Assembly (NCBI GenBank): GCA_947072905.1
Contig: CAMTKF010000014.1
Location: 1 to 50,301, forward strand
DNA: 50,301 nt
Reading direction: 5' to 3'
Source: an uncultured Bacteroidales bacterium
Lineage (GTDB): Bacteria > Bacteroidota > Bacteroidia > Bacteroidales > Muribaculaceae
The notes beneath the pieces were generated by a model. That model was not told the DNA's origin, searched no databases, and was given only the letters and a program-made list of their open reading frames with translations. The position numbers were made by a program, and so were the translations under genes. This document shows, piece by piece, positions 8,506-17,315 of the stretch (position 1 is the first letter of the stretch; every line of letters starts with the position of its first letter).

Positions 8506-9123
8506 TCAGTTAGATTTAATGTTTCCCGGCAAAAGTTGCCATAGCCGATAACGGGAGCCGAGTGATCGCACTGCCCTGTGCCAATAGCTGTCGCCCTCAC
8601 CCTCGAGTATTTGAGCCACAGTCTCGGATTTAGGCTGTATAGCCCATGTATTTTCTTCTATCTCTCTGTCGAGCTGGCCTTGTTCCCATCCGCTGTAACC
8701 TATAAAGAAACGTATCTGCCCCTCTACCGGGTAGCCTTCGTTTATGTAAGAGATGGCAGCGTCAAAATCGCCGCCGATCCATAAATCAGGACAATATTGA
8801 CGTGCATCGGGTATTATGGTATCTCCAAGTGTATGGACGAAGTATAGGCGGTCTTGACTCATGGGGCCTCCGCAGTACACCTTTACATGGCTATCGGCTG
8901 AAACGCCCTCCAGAACTTCGTCGAGAGTATTGTTGAGTGGATGATTGAGCACAACGCCTGTTGTGCCCTCATCTGAATGATCAATCAGAGAAATCACCGA
9001 CCTGTTGAACCATGATTCTTCAAGGAAAGGCTCGGCAATGAGAAGGCTGCCCGACTTAACGGGTATTTTCTCAGTTGTGATCTTGAAAAAAGAGGTGTCG
9101 ATGTATTTCATATTTCCATTCAT
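8506..9123 (-). CDS. YqgE/AlgH family protein
   Basis: A 205-residue cytosolic protein of the UPF0301 (YqgE/AlgH) family. Signature segments are present: GSLLIAEPFLEE near 22-33, RSVISLIDHSDEGTTG and VVLNHPL near 39-62, YCGGPMSQDRLYFVHTLG near 84-101, and RFFIGYSGWEQGQLDREI near 140-157. The biochemical role is not established; the Pseudomonas member was linked to alginate regulation, but no such pathway is expected here. The ATG overlaps the TGA of the preceding glycosylase-family gene (ATGA), so the two are translationally coupled. Confidence 0.92.
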   Translation of the reverse strand: MNGNMKYIDTSFFKITTEKIPVKSGSLLIAEPFLEESWFNRSVISLIDHSDEGTTGVVLNHPLNNTLDEVLEGVSADSHVKVYCGGPMSQDRLYFVHTLGDTIIPDARQYCPDLWIGGDFDAAISYINEGYPVEGQIRFFIGYSGWEQGQLDREIEENTWAIQPKSETVAQILEGEGDSYWHRAVRSLGSRYRLWQLLPGNIKSN

Positions 9124-9719
9124 TTCAATATACCGCTGACGGTAAATAAATTTCGATAATATTCAGCTTTGTTTTCAAGTGAAAGCGGGTATGCCCTTGA
9201 AGTTGATGGCATCCGCCATATTCTTATCTTGCGGGTATCTGAATAATTCCATATACAATACTCGCCCATCTTGGGCGCGGTGGTGCCTGTAAGCTCGGCT
9301 ATGACTGATGCGGCTTTCTCGCCGGTAGAAACTACATCGGTCAACGAAGGCACTTGCTCTATATAAGAGGCCGGGTTGTTTCCTTCTATTACCTCAAGAT
9401 ATTTATCTGATGCATTCCCGCGCAGGCGTCGTGCTCTTTTAACGCTGTCGCTGAGCGCTATACCATGCTCATCGGTCAAGCATTTAATCCGTTGCAGGTC
9501 GAATGACTTGGACGAATGATTATACAGCGCATTCTTGTCTTTCAAGAAAAGCAAACCTATGATTCTCCAAAAATCGTTATTCGGATTAGGGTAGTAGAAG
9601 TCCATAGACCAGCGGTGTTCTCCCGGAGGAAAAGTCCCCATAAACAGAACTTTTGCACCGTCAGGAAGCCATGGGGCCCATGGATGATCTTCTATGATAT
9701 AATTTTCATCTTTTGACAT
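9120..9719 (-). CDS. uracil-DNA glycosylase family protein
   Basis: A 199-residue protein with the layout of the UDG superfamily. An N-terminal motif I-like segment VLFMGTFPPGEH (about 24-35) is followed by a base-pocket stretch FYYPNPNNDFWRI (about 41-53), then GIALSDSVKRARRLRG (about 86-101), a beta strand with VVSTGEKA (about 130-137), and a C-terminal motif 2-like loop RMPSTSRAYPLS (about 170-181). The pattern is nearest to the mismatch-specific (Mug-like) branch, so it probably excises uracil or other deaminated bases from DNA. Exact substrate and catalytic residue are not clear from sequence. It is the middle gene of a three-gene minus-strand operon, 22 nt after the membrane-protein gene and overlapping the YqgE/AlgH gene. 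Confidence 0.82.
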   Translation of the reverse strand: MSKDENYIIEDHPWAPWLPDGAKVLFMGTFPPGEHRWSMDFYYPNPNNDFWRIIGLLFLKDKNALYNHSSKSFDLQRIKCLTDEHGIALSDSVKRARRLRGNASDKYLEVIEGNNPASYIEQVPSLTDVVSTGEKAASVIAELTGTTAPKMGEYCIWNYSDTRKIRIWRMPSTSRAYPLSLENKAEYYRNLFTVSGILK

Positions 9720-9741
9720 ATATCGAGGTAATCAAAATATC

Positions 9742-10197
9742 TTATTGCTGTTTGCAGGGTCTTGAACTGAGATTCAATGTAATGTGGAAAACAGCAAGCA
9801 CGGCAAACAGCAGGCCGACTCCGCAATGAAATGCTACCGCTTCCTTATTATTACATAGAATCATTATAGCTGATACCACAACACAAACAAATGCAAGCAG
9901 GAAGAAAGGCAGTACTCTCATGTAAGCAAGCTTGTGCCATGTTTCGTTAGGGTCGGTGAACATCTTTATTACATACGAGCGGTTGCACCATCCATGGAAC
10001 AAGGCAAGGCAGATAAAAGCTATTCCACTTGCCAGATGAGCCATTTTAAGATTATTGGCCATTGAATAATTCAGTTTCTCAACACAATCGTTCATCCATA
10101 TACCAAATGCGATGGTCATGATGAATGAAATCAGCAACACTGCGGTATAGCAGATTACAAAAGGAGTTGAAAACGTAAGGCTTTTGGTAGGCGACAT
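9742..10197 (-). CDS. small four-helix membrane protein, DUF4405/cytochrome-b561-like
   Basis: A 151-residue inner-membrane protein with four hydrophobic helices (about 12-34, 50-68, 90-112, 120-140). Two helices each carry a His pair: HLASGIAFICLALFHGW in helix 2 and FHCGVGLLFAVLAVFHITL in helix 4. This H-x(12-13)-H arrangement on two helices is what DUF4405 and b561-like heme-binding four-helix proteins show, so a membrane heme protein is plausible. No function can be assigned. It is the first gene of the operon with the glycosylase-family and YqgE/AlgH genes. No consensus promoter was found upstream. Confidence 0.75.
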   Translation of the reverse strand: MSPTKSLTFSTPFVICYTAVLLISFIMTIAFGIWMNDCVEKLNYSMANNLKMAHLASGIAFICLALFHGWCNRSYVIKMFTDPNETWHKLAYMRVLPFFLLAFVCVVVSAIMILCNNKEAVAFHCGVGLLFAVLAVFHITLNLSSRPCKQQ

Positions 10198-10294
10198 AGT
10201 AGTGTAATTTATAGTTGAATAAATCAGTTGAGTTGTTTAGAATTCAGATTCACTAAATCTTAAACACTTAAACTTTGCCGTCTGTTCAAAAGAA

Positions 10295-10328
10295 ACCGAC
10301 GTCTGCACTTGAAAATACAGACGTCGGT
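10295..10328 (-). terminator. terminator of tig
   Basis: Perfect 11-bp stem (ACCGACGTCTG / CAGACGTCGGT), 12-nt loop, followed on the minus strand by a TTTCTTTT-like tract. Confidence 0.85.
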
Positions 10329-10353
10329 ATTTATTTTATGTTAGTCGTCTGAA

Positions 10354-11730
10354 TTATTCAGCGTTGTTTTCAGCTTCGGGATTAGCAAGCTTGCGGAATT
10401 CGTCGAGGCTTACAGTCTTTTCGTCAACTGTGATTACATTGCGGAGGGCGTCGAATGTCTTGAGTTCTTCAACTTCCTGAGCTATGTGGCCACGGTAGTT
10501 CTTGTCGGCGAGGATTCTCTTGCCCATGTCGGCAATTGTTACTTCGTCCATGTTGTACATGCCGTACTGCTGGAGCTGCTGGCGGGCGATGAATGTGGCG
10601 CGGGCCTGAAGGTCGGCTTCTTCAACCTTTACACCGAGCTTGTTGGCAACTTCGCCTGAGATAACTTCCCACTTGATGCCGGGGAGCATTTCTTCGAAGT
10701 GCTCGTCAAGTTCCTTGGCATCGGCATTCTTGTCCTGAAGGAGAATCCAGCGCTTGAGGAGTTCGTCGTCGAGCTTGATGTCACCGTAAGTCTTCATGAG
10801 GTAGTCGTGTGCATCACGATTGAACATCTGGAAGCTGTTGGGTGCGAGAGAAGCAGCGATCATGTTGTTGAGCGCAGTCTTGTATTCTTCTTCGTTGTGA
10901 ACTTTATCCTTGCCGAATACATCGTCGAAGTAGTCCTGATTGTGTTCTGCGGGCTTGAGGACGATGATTTCCGAGATTGCAAATTCGAAGTCAGCCTTTA
11001 CATCGGCAGCCTTTTCCTTGTCGATATTCAGCATTGATGCGAGTTCGGCAACCTGGCCGTCAGCAGCCTTGAACGGATTGAATACAACCTTATCGTTTAC
11101 GTGCTTGCCGAGGAACTTGTCTGCTTCTTCCTTGCTCTTGAAAAGGAAAGGAGCAACAATGCCTGATACTACCTGGATAGCATTTTCGTCGGTGCGTACG
11201 GCTCCGTCTTCGCCGAGTTCCATGATAGAACCCTTTACTACAGCCTTGGCATCAACTTCCTCGCCGGGAACCTGTGCGCCGAAACGCTCGCAGAGGTTCT
11301 TGTCCTGTTCGGCCATCATTTCTTCGCTCACTTCAATCTTGTAGAAGGGCAGGGTCACGCTCTTGTCGAGAGTCATGTTCATCTCGGGCCAGAGAGCAAC
11401 GTCGTATGAGAACGAATAGTCGGTCTGCTTGAGGTCGATTTCCTTAGATTCGGCAGGCATGGGATTGCCAAGTATCTTTAAGTTGTTGTCGCGGATATAA
11501 TCGAAAACGGCATTGATAACTACATCATTGATTGCTTCGCTCTTAACATCGCGGCCGAAACGCTTGCGGAGTTCGGGAAGGCTGATATGGCCTTTGCGGA
11601 ATCCGGGGATAGTGTGTTTCTTACCAATTTCCTTGAGCTTTTCAGTTACCTTGGCTGCGTAGTCTTCTTCAGTAATATTTACTGAGATAAGACCGCGTGC
11701 GTCGCCGGTTTTTTCAAACTTAATTTCCAT
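10354..11730 (-). CDS. tig: trigger factor
   Basis: A 458-residue ribosome-associated chaperone that shields nascent chains at the exit tunnel. The N-terminal ribosome-binding domain has the signature PGFRKGHISLPELRKRFG (about 42-59). The middle region occupies the place of the peptidyl-prolyl isomerase domain (about 150-250); its FKBP motifs are weak, as is common in Bacteroidetes. The rest is the helical C-terminal cradle (about 270-450) with an acidic end. Length matches the family. It is monocistronic, with its own promoter and terminator, and diverges from rpsP. The 5' leader is about 46 nt. Confidence 0.95.
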   Translation of the reverse strand: MEIKFEKTGDARGLISVNITEEDYAAKVTEKLKEIGKKHTIPGFRKGHISLPELRKRFGRDVKSEAINDVVINAVFDYIRDNNLKILGNPMPAESKEIDLKQTDYSFSYDVALWPEMNMTLDKSVTLPFYKIEVSEEMMAEQDKNLCERFGAQVPGEEVDAKAVVKGSIMELGEDGAVRTDENAIQVVSGIVAPFLFKSKEEADKFLGKHVNDKVVFNPFKAADGQVAELASMLNIDKEKAADVKADFEFAISEIIVLKPAEHNQDYFDDVFGKDKVHNEEEYKTALNNMIAASLAPNSFQMFNRDAHDYLMKTYGDIKLDDELLKRWILLQDKNADAKELDEHFEEMLPGIKWEVISGEVANKLGVKVEEADLQARATFIARQQLQQYGMYNMDEVTIADMGKRILADKNYRGHIAQEVEELKTFDALRNVITVDEKTVSLDEFRKLANPEAENNAE

Positions 11731-11782
11731 GTTTTTATAATGTATCTTGATGTTATTGTTTCGTTTTGGAAAAATTCGACTG

Positions 11783-11790
11783 CAAAGATA
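11783..11790 (-). promoter_or_regulatory. -7 box of tig
   Basis: TATCTTTG on the minus strand, matching TAnnTTTG; transcription start is predicted near 11776. Confidence 0.7.
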
Positions 11791-11982
11791 GTAAATTTTT
11801 ATGAGTTGTTGAGTGGTTTAGCTCTTATTTCACAAAAAAATCGTTAAATTAACTCTTTTATAAACTAACGAGTGGGTCGAAATGACACTCTTAAAACGCT
11901 CAAGATTAATAAAAGGATAGGGCAAAACAAGCTCTTAAAATAATTTAAGATTATGGTAATGACTTATTTTTAGCGAAATTAC

Positions 11983-12012
11983 TTGCAGAATGAAAAAAAA
12001 ATCGTACCTTTG
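11983..12012 (+). promoter_or_regulatory. promoter of rpsP (-33 TTG, -7 TACCTTTG)
   Basis: TTG at 11983-11985 and TACCTTTG at 12005-12012 are separated by 19 nt, the expected Bacteroidetes sigma-ABfr spacing. Leader length to the ATG is about 38 nt. Confidence 0.85.
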
Positions 12013-12056
12013 CGGTCGCAAATCAATACAAGCAACTAATTAATCTAAAAAGTTAA

Positions 12057-12596
12057 ATGGCAACAAAAATCAGATTACAACGTCATGGTCGCAAGAACTA
12101 TGCGTTCTATCCCATTGTTATCGCCGACAGCAGGGCACCACGAGATGGTAAGTACATTGAAAGGATAGGTTCCTATAATCCGAACACTAATCCTGCTACA
12201 ATCACTCTTAACTTCGAAAGAGCCTTGTATTGGGTGAATGTTGGTGCACAGCCCACCGACACTGTACGTACCATCCTTTCAAACGAAGGCGTACTTCTGA
12301 TGAAGCACCTTCAGGGTGGTGTGAAGAAAGGCGCATTCGACGAAGCTGAAGCTGAACGTCGTTTCGAAGCCTGGAAGACAAAGAAACAAGCAAAAGTTGA
12401 TGCTATGAAGGCTGATATGGCCGACAAGCGCCAGCTCGCCGCCAAGCAACGTCTCGAAGCAGAAGAAGCTATCAACAAGGCAAAGGCTGAAGCCGTTGCT
12501 AAAAAGAAAGCTGAACTCGCTGCTGCCAAGGCTGAAGCCGAAGCTGCTGCAGCTGCTCCTGCTGCTGAAGCTACTGAAGCTCCCGCAGCCGAATAA
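12057..12596 (+). CDS. rpsP: 30S ribosomal protein S16 with C-terminal Ala/Lys/Glu extension
   Basis: A 179-residue small-subunit ribosomal protein. Residues 1-90 are the conserved S16 core ([20 protein letters not shown], then [18 protein letters not shown]). The remainder is a low-complexity extension: a charged helical part (about 95-150) followed by an Ala/Glu/Pro tail. Most bacterial S16 proteins are about 80-90 residues; a doubled length is common in Bacteroidetes. The role of the tail is unknown; it probably protrudes from the 30S surface as a helix. Unlike in many bacteria there is no rimM-trmD-rplS downstream. The gene is alone, with a strong promoter and a hairpin after it. Confidence 0.97.
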   Translation: MATKIRLQRHGRKNYAFYPIVIADSRAPRDGKYIERIGSYNPNTNPATITLNFERALYWVNVGAQPTDTVRTILSNEGVLLMKHLQGGVKKGAFDEAEAERRFEAWKTKKQAKVDAMKADMADKRQLAAKQRLEAEEAINKAKAEAVAKKKAELAAAKAEAEAAAAAPAAEATEAPAAE

Positions 12597-12626
12597 TATT
12601 CGGCCGTTTTGGCGAGATTTCTACAC

Positions 12627-12660
12627 TGGGGGTGTGTTGGCTTGCGCTGACACATCCCCA
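12627..12660 (+). terminator. terminator of rpsP
   Basis: 11-bp stem TGGGGGTGTGT / ACACATCCCCA (one G-T wobble) with a 12-nt loop, followed by TTATGCTTTT. The T tract is interrupted, so termination may be partial. Confidence 0.65.
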
Positions 12661-12805
12661 TTATGCTTTTAATGTTTATATAAAACTTAAGCTGATCAAT
12701 TTTTATATCCTTTTGAGCAACTGTTTTTCCGTCGCGTTATTTTTTAGCTGATGTAAGCTTGCTCTAAAGCTCTTCAAAATATATCTTCTTTTATTCTTCC
12801 GATTT

Positions 12806-15800
12806 ATGAAGAAATTTCCGGAATATTCGGGACTTAACCTCCCAAAAGTAAATGAAGAGATGCTCGCTCTGTGGAATGATGAGCATCTGTTCGAAAAGAG
12901 TATGGAAGTGCGCGAAGGTGCCCCTTCATTTGTTTTCTTTGAAGGTCCGCCCTCGGCTAACGGTATGCCCGGCATACATCATGTGATGGCACGAACTATC
13001 AAAGACATCTTCTGCCGCTACAAAACTATGAAAGGCTTTCAGGTTAAACGCAAGGCCGGCTGGGATACTCATGGCCTTCCGGTTGAACTTGGCGTTGAAA
13101 AAAGCCTTGGAATTACAAAAGAAGATATTGGCCACAAGATTTCGGTAGACGACTACAACGACGCTTGCCGTAAGGAAGTGATGAAGTATACCCGAGAGTG
13201 GGAAACCCTTACCAACAATATGGGATATTGGGTAGACATGCAGGATCCTTACATCACATACGACAACCGCTATATCGAATCGGTGTGGTGGCTCCTCGCT
13301 CAGTTGTATAAAAAGGGTTATCTCTACAAAGGATATACCATCCAGCCCTATTCGCCTGCTGCCGGTACCGGCCTCAGCTCGCACGAATTGAATCAGCCCG
13401 GATGCTACCGCGACGAAAAGGATACTACTTGTATCGCCCAGTTTGAAATCACCGATCCCAAGGCAGATATGCTGGGGTGGGGTACTCCGGCTTTTATAGC
13501 CTGGACTACAACTCCGTGGACTTTGCCCTCAAACATGGCGCTTTGCGTAGGTCCTAATATCAAATATGTTGTTGTTCGCACATATAATAAATATGACGGA
13601 CAGAAGGTGACTGTTGTACTGGCCGAAGCACTCGTTAACTCGGTATTCAATCCCAAAGCCAAGGATCTGAAGCTAGAAGATTACAAGCCCGGCGACAAGC
13701 TGGTGCCTTATGAAATCGTAGGCTCTTACATGGGCAGCGAACTTGAAGGCATGCACTACAAGCAGCTCATCCCCTGGATGAAACCCGAAGGTTCTGAAAA
13801 TGCTTTCCGTGTGATACTTGGCGACTACGTTACAGTTGAAGACGGTACAGGTATCGTACACATTGCAGCTACATTCGGTGCTGACGATAAACGAGTTTCT
13901 ACATTGAACGGCATTCCCGGAATGGAACTGATCAATAAGTACGGCAAAATCGTACCTATGGTAGACCTTCAGGGCCGTTTCTACCTCATGGAGGATCTCA
14001 GCCCGGAATTTGTGAAGAATTGCGTGGATGTGGAAGCCTACAAACAGTGGGAAGGTAAATACGTAAAGAATGCATACGATCCCGAAAAGAAAGATGGCGA
14101 CATCACACTCGATATAGAAATCTGCATGTGGCTCAAGGAACGCGGTCTGTTGTTCCAGTCAGAAAAGCATGTGCACAGCTACCCCCATTGCTGGCGTACA
14201 GATAAGCCCGTGCTATATTATCCCCTCGACAGTTGGTTCATCAAGACCACAGCAGCTCGCGAACGCCTCATGGCTCTTAACGAAACTATAAAATGGAAAC
14301 CGGCATCCACAGGCTCGGGACGTTTCGGCAAATGGCTCGAGAATCTTCAGGACTGGAATCTGTCTCGTTCGCGTTACTGGGGTACTCCGCTGCCTATATG
14401 GCGCACGGATGATGCTACAGAAGAGATGATAATTGATTCTGTGCAGGCTCTGTGGGATGAAATAGAGAAATCCGTAACTGCCGGCTTTATGTCTTCTAAT
14501 CCTTTGAGGGATAAAGGTTTTGTGCCGGGTGACTATTCCAAGGGTAACTATGAGAAGATAGACCTTCACCGTCCGTATGTAGACGACATTATTCTTGTGT
14601 CGCCCACCGGACGTCCCATGAAGCGCGAGCTTGACCTGATTGATGTATGGTTCGACTCAGGCTCCATGCCTTATGCTCAGATACACTATCCCTTCGAAAA
14701 CAAGGATGCTTTTGAAAAGGGTATGGTTTATCCTGCCGACTTTATTGCCGAAGGTGTTGACCAGACACGTGGATGGTTCTTCACCCTCCATGCCATTGCC
14801 GGTATGATTTTCGACAGAATCTCGTATAAAGCAGTTGTTTCAAACGGACTCGTGCTCGACAAGGACGGTAATAAGATGTCAAAGCGTCTCGGCAATGCCG
14901 TGAATCCCTTTGAAGCCATTTCTCAATACGGTTCAGATCCTCTGCGCTGGTATATGATTGCCAACTCATCGCCCTGGGATGACCTGAAGTATGACCCGGC
15001 AGGTGTAACCGAAGTAGGACGCAAGCTCTTTGCCACACTCTACAACACCTATTCATTCTTTGCCCAGTATGCAAATGTGGATAACTTCAGCATCGACACT
15101 CCGCAGGTACCGCTGGCTGAACGTCCTGAAATCGACCGTTGGATTATATCAAAGCTCAACTCGTTGATAATCGCTGTGGATGATGCACTTGACGATTATG
15201 AACCTACCAAGGCTGCCCGTGCTATCAACGACTTCGTACTGTATAATCTTTCAAACTGGTATGTTCGTCTCAACCGCAAGCGTTTCTGGGGCGGCGGTAT
15301 GAGCCAGGACAAGCTCGCTGCATATCAGACACTCTATACCTGCCTGTTGACCATAGCAAGGCTCATAGCTCCGGTTTCGCCTTTCTACGCCGACCGCCTG
15401 TACCGCGACCTTACTTGTATTGACGGCAAACCGGCTTGTGAAACATCTGTTCACCTCGACACTTATCCTCAGGCTGATAAAGCCGCTATTGATGAGGGCC
15501 TTGAACAGCGTATGGACACCGCTCAGAAGCTCACATCCATGGTGCTTTCGCTCCGTCGTAAAGTCAATATCAAGGTTCGCCAGCCGCTCTCTACTGTCAT
15601 GATTCCTGTGGCTGATGATGAGGCCAGAAATCGCATTGAGTCGATTTCGCAGCTCCTGCTCACAGAAATCAATGTTAAGAATCTCAAGCTTGTAAATGAT
15701 GGCGAAGGTGCTCTTGTTAAACGAGTTAAGCCCGATTTCAAAAAGCTGGGCCCGAAATTCGGCAAGCAGATGAAGGCTGCCGCAAAGGCAATCAACGAGC

Positions 15801-16246
15801 TTACACAAGCCGATATCGCCTCGCTTGAACGCAACGGATATCTCGAAATAGAACTGGACGCAGCCAAGCACAGAGTTGAGATAAGCGATGTGGAAATATT
15901 CTCAGAGGACATTGAAGGATGGCTCGTGGCTAACGACGGCCCCCTGACAGTGGCTCTCGACATAACAATCACCGACGATCTTCGTCGCGAAGGAATTGCC
16001 CGAGATATCATCAACCGTATACAGAATATCCGTAAGGACCGCGATTACGATATCACCGACAGGATAACAATCACATTCGCCCCTGATGCGACTGTTGAAG
16101 CTGTTCTCAAGGATTTCGGTGAATACATTGGAGCACAGGTGCTTGCCGATGCTGTAAACGTTGCTGCTTTTGCAGAAGATGCTACCGGAGCAGAAATTCT
16201 TGAAATTGACGAACTCAAGGTGAAAGTACTTATAATCAAGAACTGA
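12806..16246 (+). CDS. ileS: isoleucyl-tRNA synthetase (long, eukaryote-like type)
   Basis: A 1146-residue class I aminoacyl-tRNA synthetase that charges tRNA-Ile. The HIGH-type motif is PPSANGMPGIHH (about 49-60) and the KMSKS motif is DGNKMSKRLGN. Between them is the CP1 editing domain (about 200-420, with WTTTPWTLPSN). The C-terminal anticodon-binding region (about 700-1146) is long. The length and the GIHH and KMSKR variants fit the IleRS2-like clade, which includes eukaryotic enzymes and mupirocin-resistant bacterial ones, rather than the ~940-residue E. coli type. It heads a run of co-directional genes (ileS, DksA-like, lspA, DUF4296). No exact -7 box was found; TATCCTTTTG near 12.70 kb is a one-off variant. 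Confidence 0.96.
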   Translation: MKKFPEYSGLNLPKVNEEMLALWNDEHLFEKSMEVREGAPSFVFFEGPPSANGMPGIHHVMARTIKDIFCRYKTMKGFQVKRKAGWDTHGLPVELGVEKSLGITKEDIGHKISVDDYNDACRKEVMKYTREWETLTNNMGYWVDMQDPYITYDNRYIESVWWLLAQLYKKGYLYKGYTIQPYSPAAGTGLSSHELNQPGCYRDEKDTTCIAQFEITDPKADMLGWGTPAFIAWTTTPWTLPSNMALCVGPNIKYVVVRTYNKYDGQKVTVVLAEALVNSVFNPKAKDLKLEDYKPGDKLVPYEIVGSYMGSELEGMHYKQLIPWMKPEGSENAFRVILGDYVTVEDGTGIVHIAATFGADDKRVSTLNGIPGMELINKYGKIVPMVDLQGRFYLMEDLSPEFVKNCVDVEAYKQWEGKYVKNAYDPEKKDGDITLDIEICMWLKERGLLFQSEKHVHSYPHCWRTDKPVLYYPLDSWFIKTTAARERLMALNETIKWKPASTGSGRFGKWLENLQDWNLSRSRYWGTPLPIWRTDDATEEMIIDSVQALWDEIEKSVTAGFMSSNPLRDKGFVPGDYSKGNYEKIDLHRPYVDDIILVSPTGRPMKRELDLIDVWFDSGSMPYAQIHYPFENKDAFEKGMVYPADFIAEGVDQTRGWFFTLHAIAGMIFDRISYKAVVSNGLVLDKDGNKMSKRLGNAVNPFEAISQYGSDPLRWYMIANSSPWDDLKYDPAGVTEVGRKLFATLYNTYSFFAQYANVDNFSIDTPQVPLAERPEIDRWIISKLNSLIIAVDDALDDYEPTKAARAINDFVLYNLSNWYVRLNRKRFWGGGMSQDKLAAYQTLYTCLLTIARLIAPVSPFYADRLYRDLTCIDGKPACETSVHLDTYPQADKAAIDEGLEQRMDTAQKLTSMVLSLRRKVNIKVRQPLSTVMIPVADDEARNRIESISQLLLTEINVKNLKLVNDGEGALVKRVKPDFKKLGPKFGKQMKAAAKAINELTQADIASLERNGYLEIELDAAKHRVEISDVEIFSEDIEGWLVANDGPLTVALDITITDDLRREGIARDIINRIQNIRKDRDYDITDRITITFAPDATVEAVLKDFGEYIGAQVLADAVNVAAFAEDATGAEILEIDELKVKVLIIKN

Positions 16247-16248
16247 CC

Positions 16249-16626
16249 ATGAACGAAAAGAAACGTTATACCGACGAAGAGCTGGAAGAATTCCGTCAGC
16301 TTATTCTCGAAAAGCTCGAAAAGGCAGAAAGAGAATATGAAAATCTCTGCTCGTCGCTCCGTAATACCGATGGCAACGGTACTTCTGATACTTCGCCTAC
16401 ATTCAAGGCTCTTGAAGAAGGAGCTTACACTCTTGGAAAAGAAGAGGCAGCAAGACTGGCAGAACGTCAACGCGTGTTTATCAACCATCTGCGTGCAGCC
16501 TTAGTGCGTATTGACAACAAGACATACGGAGTATGCCGCGCTACAGGCAAACTGATTCCCAAAGAACGTCTGCGTGCCGTTCCTCATGCCACCCTTTCTA
16601 TCGAGGGTAAGGAACAGAAACGTTAA
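16249..16626 (+). CDS. TraR/DksA-family protein with degenerate zinc finger
   Basis: A 125-residue protein. An N-terminal coiled-coil hairpin (about 8-45, Glu/Lys/Leu-rich) leads to a DTSPT turn and a second helix (about 55-90). The C-terminal segment YGVCRATGKLIPKERLRAVP corresponds to the DksA/TraR zinc-finger region. DksA proteins bind RNA polymerase through the secondary channel and modulate transcription with ppGpp. Here only one of the usual four zinc-ligand Cys residues remains (Cys in YGVCR), so the finger is probably metal-free. The gene starts 2 nt after ileS and is co-transcribed. Confidence 0.9.
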   Translation: MNEKKRYTDEELEEFRQLILEKLEKAEREYENLCSSLRNTDGNGTSDTSPTFKALEEGAYTLGKEEAARLAERQRVFINHLRAALVRIDNKTYGVCRATGKLIPKERLRAVPHATLSIEGKEQKR

Positions 16627-16650
16627 GAGTATGTAAAACACACTCAAAAG

Positions 16651-17310
16651 ATGTCTGAAAACAAATTATTCACACCGAGACGACTCGCCATACTTGTAGG
16701 TATGGGAGTCATCCTGGTTGATCAAATATTTAAAATTTGGGTAAAGACCAATTTTTATCTTGGTGAAAGCCTGCCGATATTGCCGTTTTTTGAATTGAGA
16801 TTCGTTCAAAACAACGGCATGGCTTTTGGTATGGAATTTGGCAGCAAACTGTTGCTGACAATTTTCCGTATAGTTGTAGTTACGCTTTTGATATGGTATA
16901 TCGTTAAGGTATGCAAGCAACAAAAGGTCTCGAAAGGCTATGTGGTGACTTTGGCTCTTATTGCTTCCGGTGCCGGCGGCAATATTATAGATTGTGTGTT
17001 CTATGGTGAGATTTTCACCAATCCCTGGCCTCCTCAGATTGCACAATTTGTCCCTTGGGGCGAAGGTTATGCAGGGATATTCCACGGTTTGGTTGTGGAT
17101 ATGCTCTACTTCCCCTTGTTTTCATTCCGGTGGCCGGAGTGGATTCCGGCCATAGGCGGCAGCACCTTCTCTTTCTTTGACCCTGTGTTCAATATCGCTG
17201 ATTCCGCTATCACAGTCGGAATACTGATGTTGATTCTCTTTTACAGCAAATATCTGCCTTTCGGAAACGAAGAAAATACAGATACAGTCGAAAAAGCTGA
17301 TAAAAAATAA
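16651..17310 (+). CDS. lspA: lipoprotein signal peptidase (signal peptidase II)
   Basis: A 219-residue inner-membrane aspartyl protease that cleaves signal peptides from prolipoproteins after lipid attachment to the Cys. Membrane segments are near 12-28, 68-86, 97-113 and 176-197. The conserved blocks are RFVQNNGMAFG (about 50-60), AGGNIIDCVFYG (about 108-119), VVDMLYFP with catalytic Asp150, and FNIADSAITVG with catalytic Asp184. There is an extra periplasmic loop of about 25 residues (WPPQIAQFVPWGEGYAG) between the second and third blocks, usual for Bacteroidetes enzymes. It lies between the DksA-like gene and a lipoprotein that is itself a likely substrate. Confidence 0.96.
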   Translation: MSENKLFTPRRLAILVGMGVILVDQIFKIWVKTNFYLGESLPILPFFELRFVQNNGMAFGMEFGSKLLLTIFRIVVVTLLIWYIVKVCKQQKVSKGYVVTLALIASGAGGNIIDCVFYGEIFTNPWPPQIAQFVPWGEGYAGIFHGLVVDMLYFPLFSFRWPEWIPAIGGSTFSFFDPVFNIADSAITVGILMLILFYSKYLPFGNEENTDTVEKADKK

Positions 17311-17315
17311 TATTG

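Larger units (their letters stand above)
11731..12056. other. divergent promoter region tig / rpsP
   Basis: An AT-rich 326-bp gap without a supported gene. It holds the minus-strand tig promoter at its left end and the plus-strand rpsP promoter at its right end. The stretch between them (about 11.8-11.98 kb) has no clear hairpin, ORF or repeat that I can support. Confidence 0.7.

Noticed and set aside
15251-15871. 206-codon open frame antisense to ileS
   Set aside because: It lies wholly within the conserved C-terminal region of IleRS; no independent evidence.
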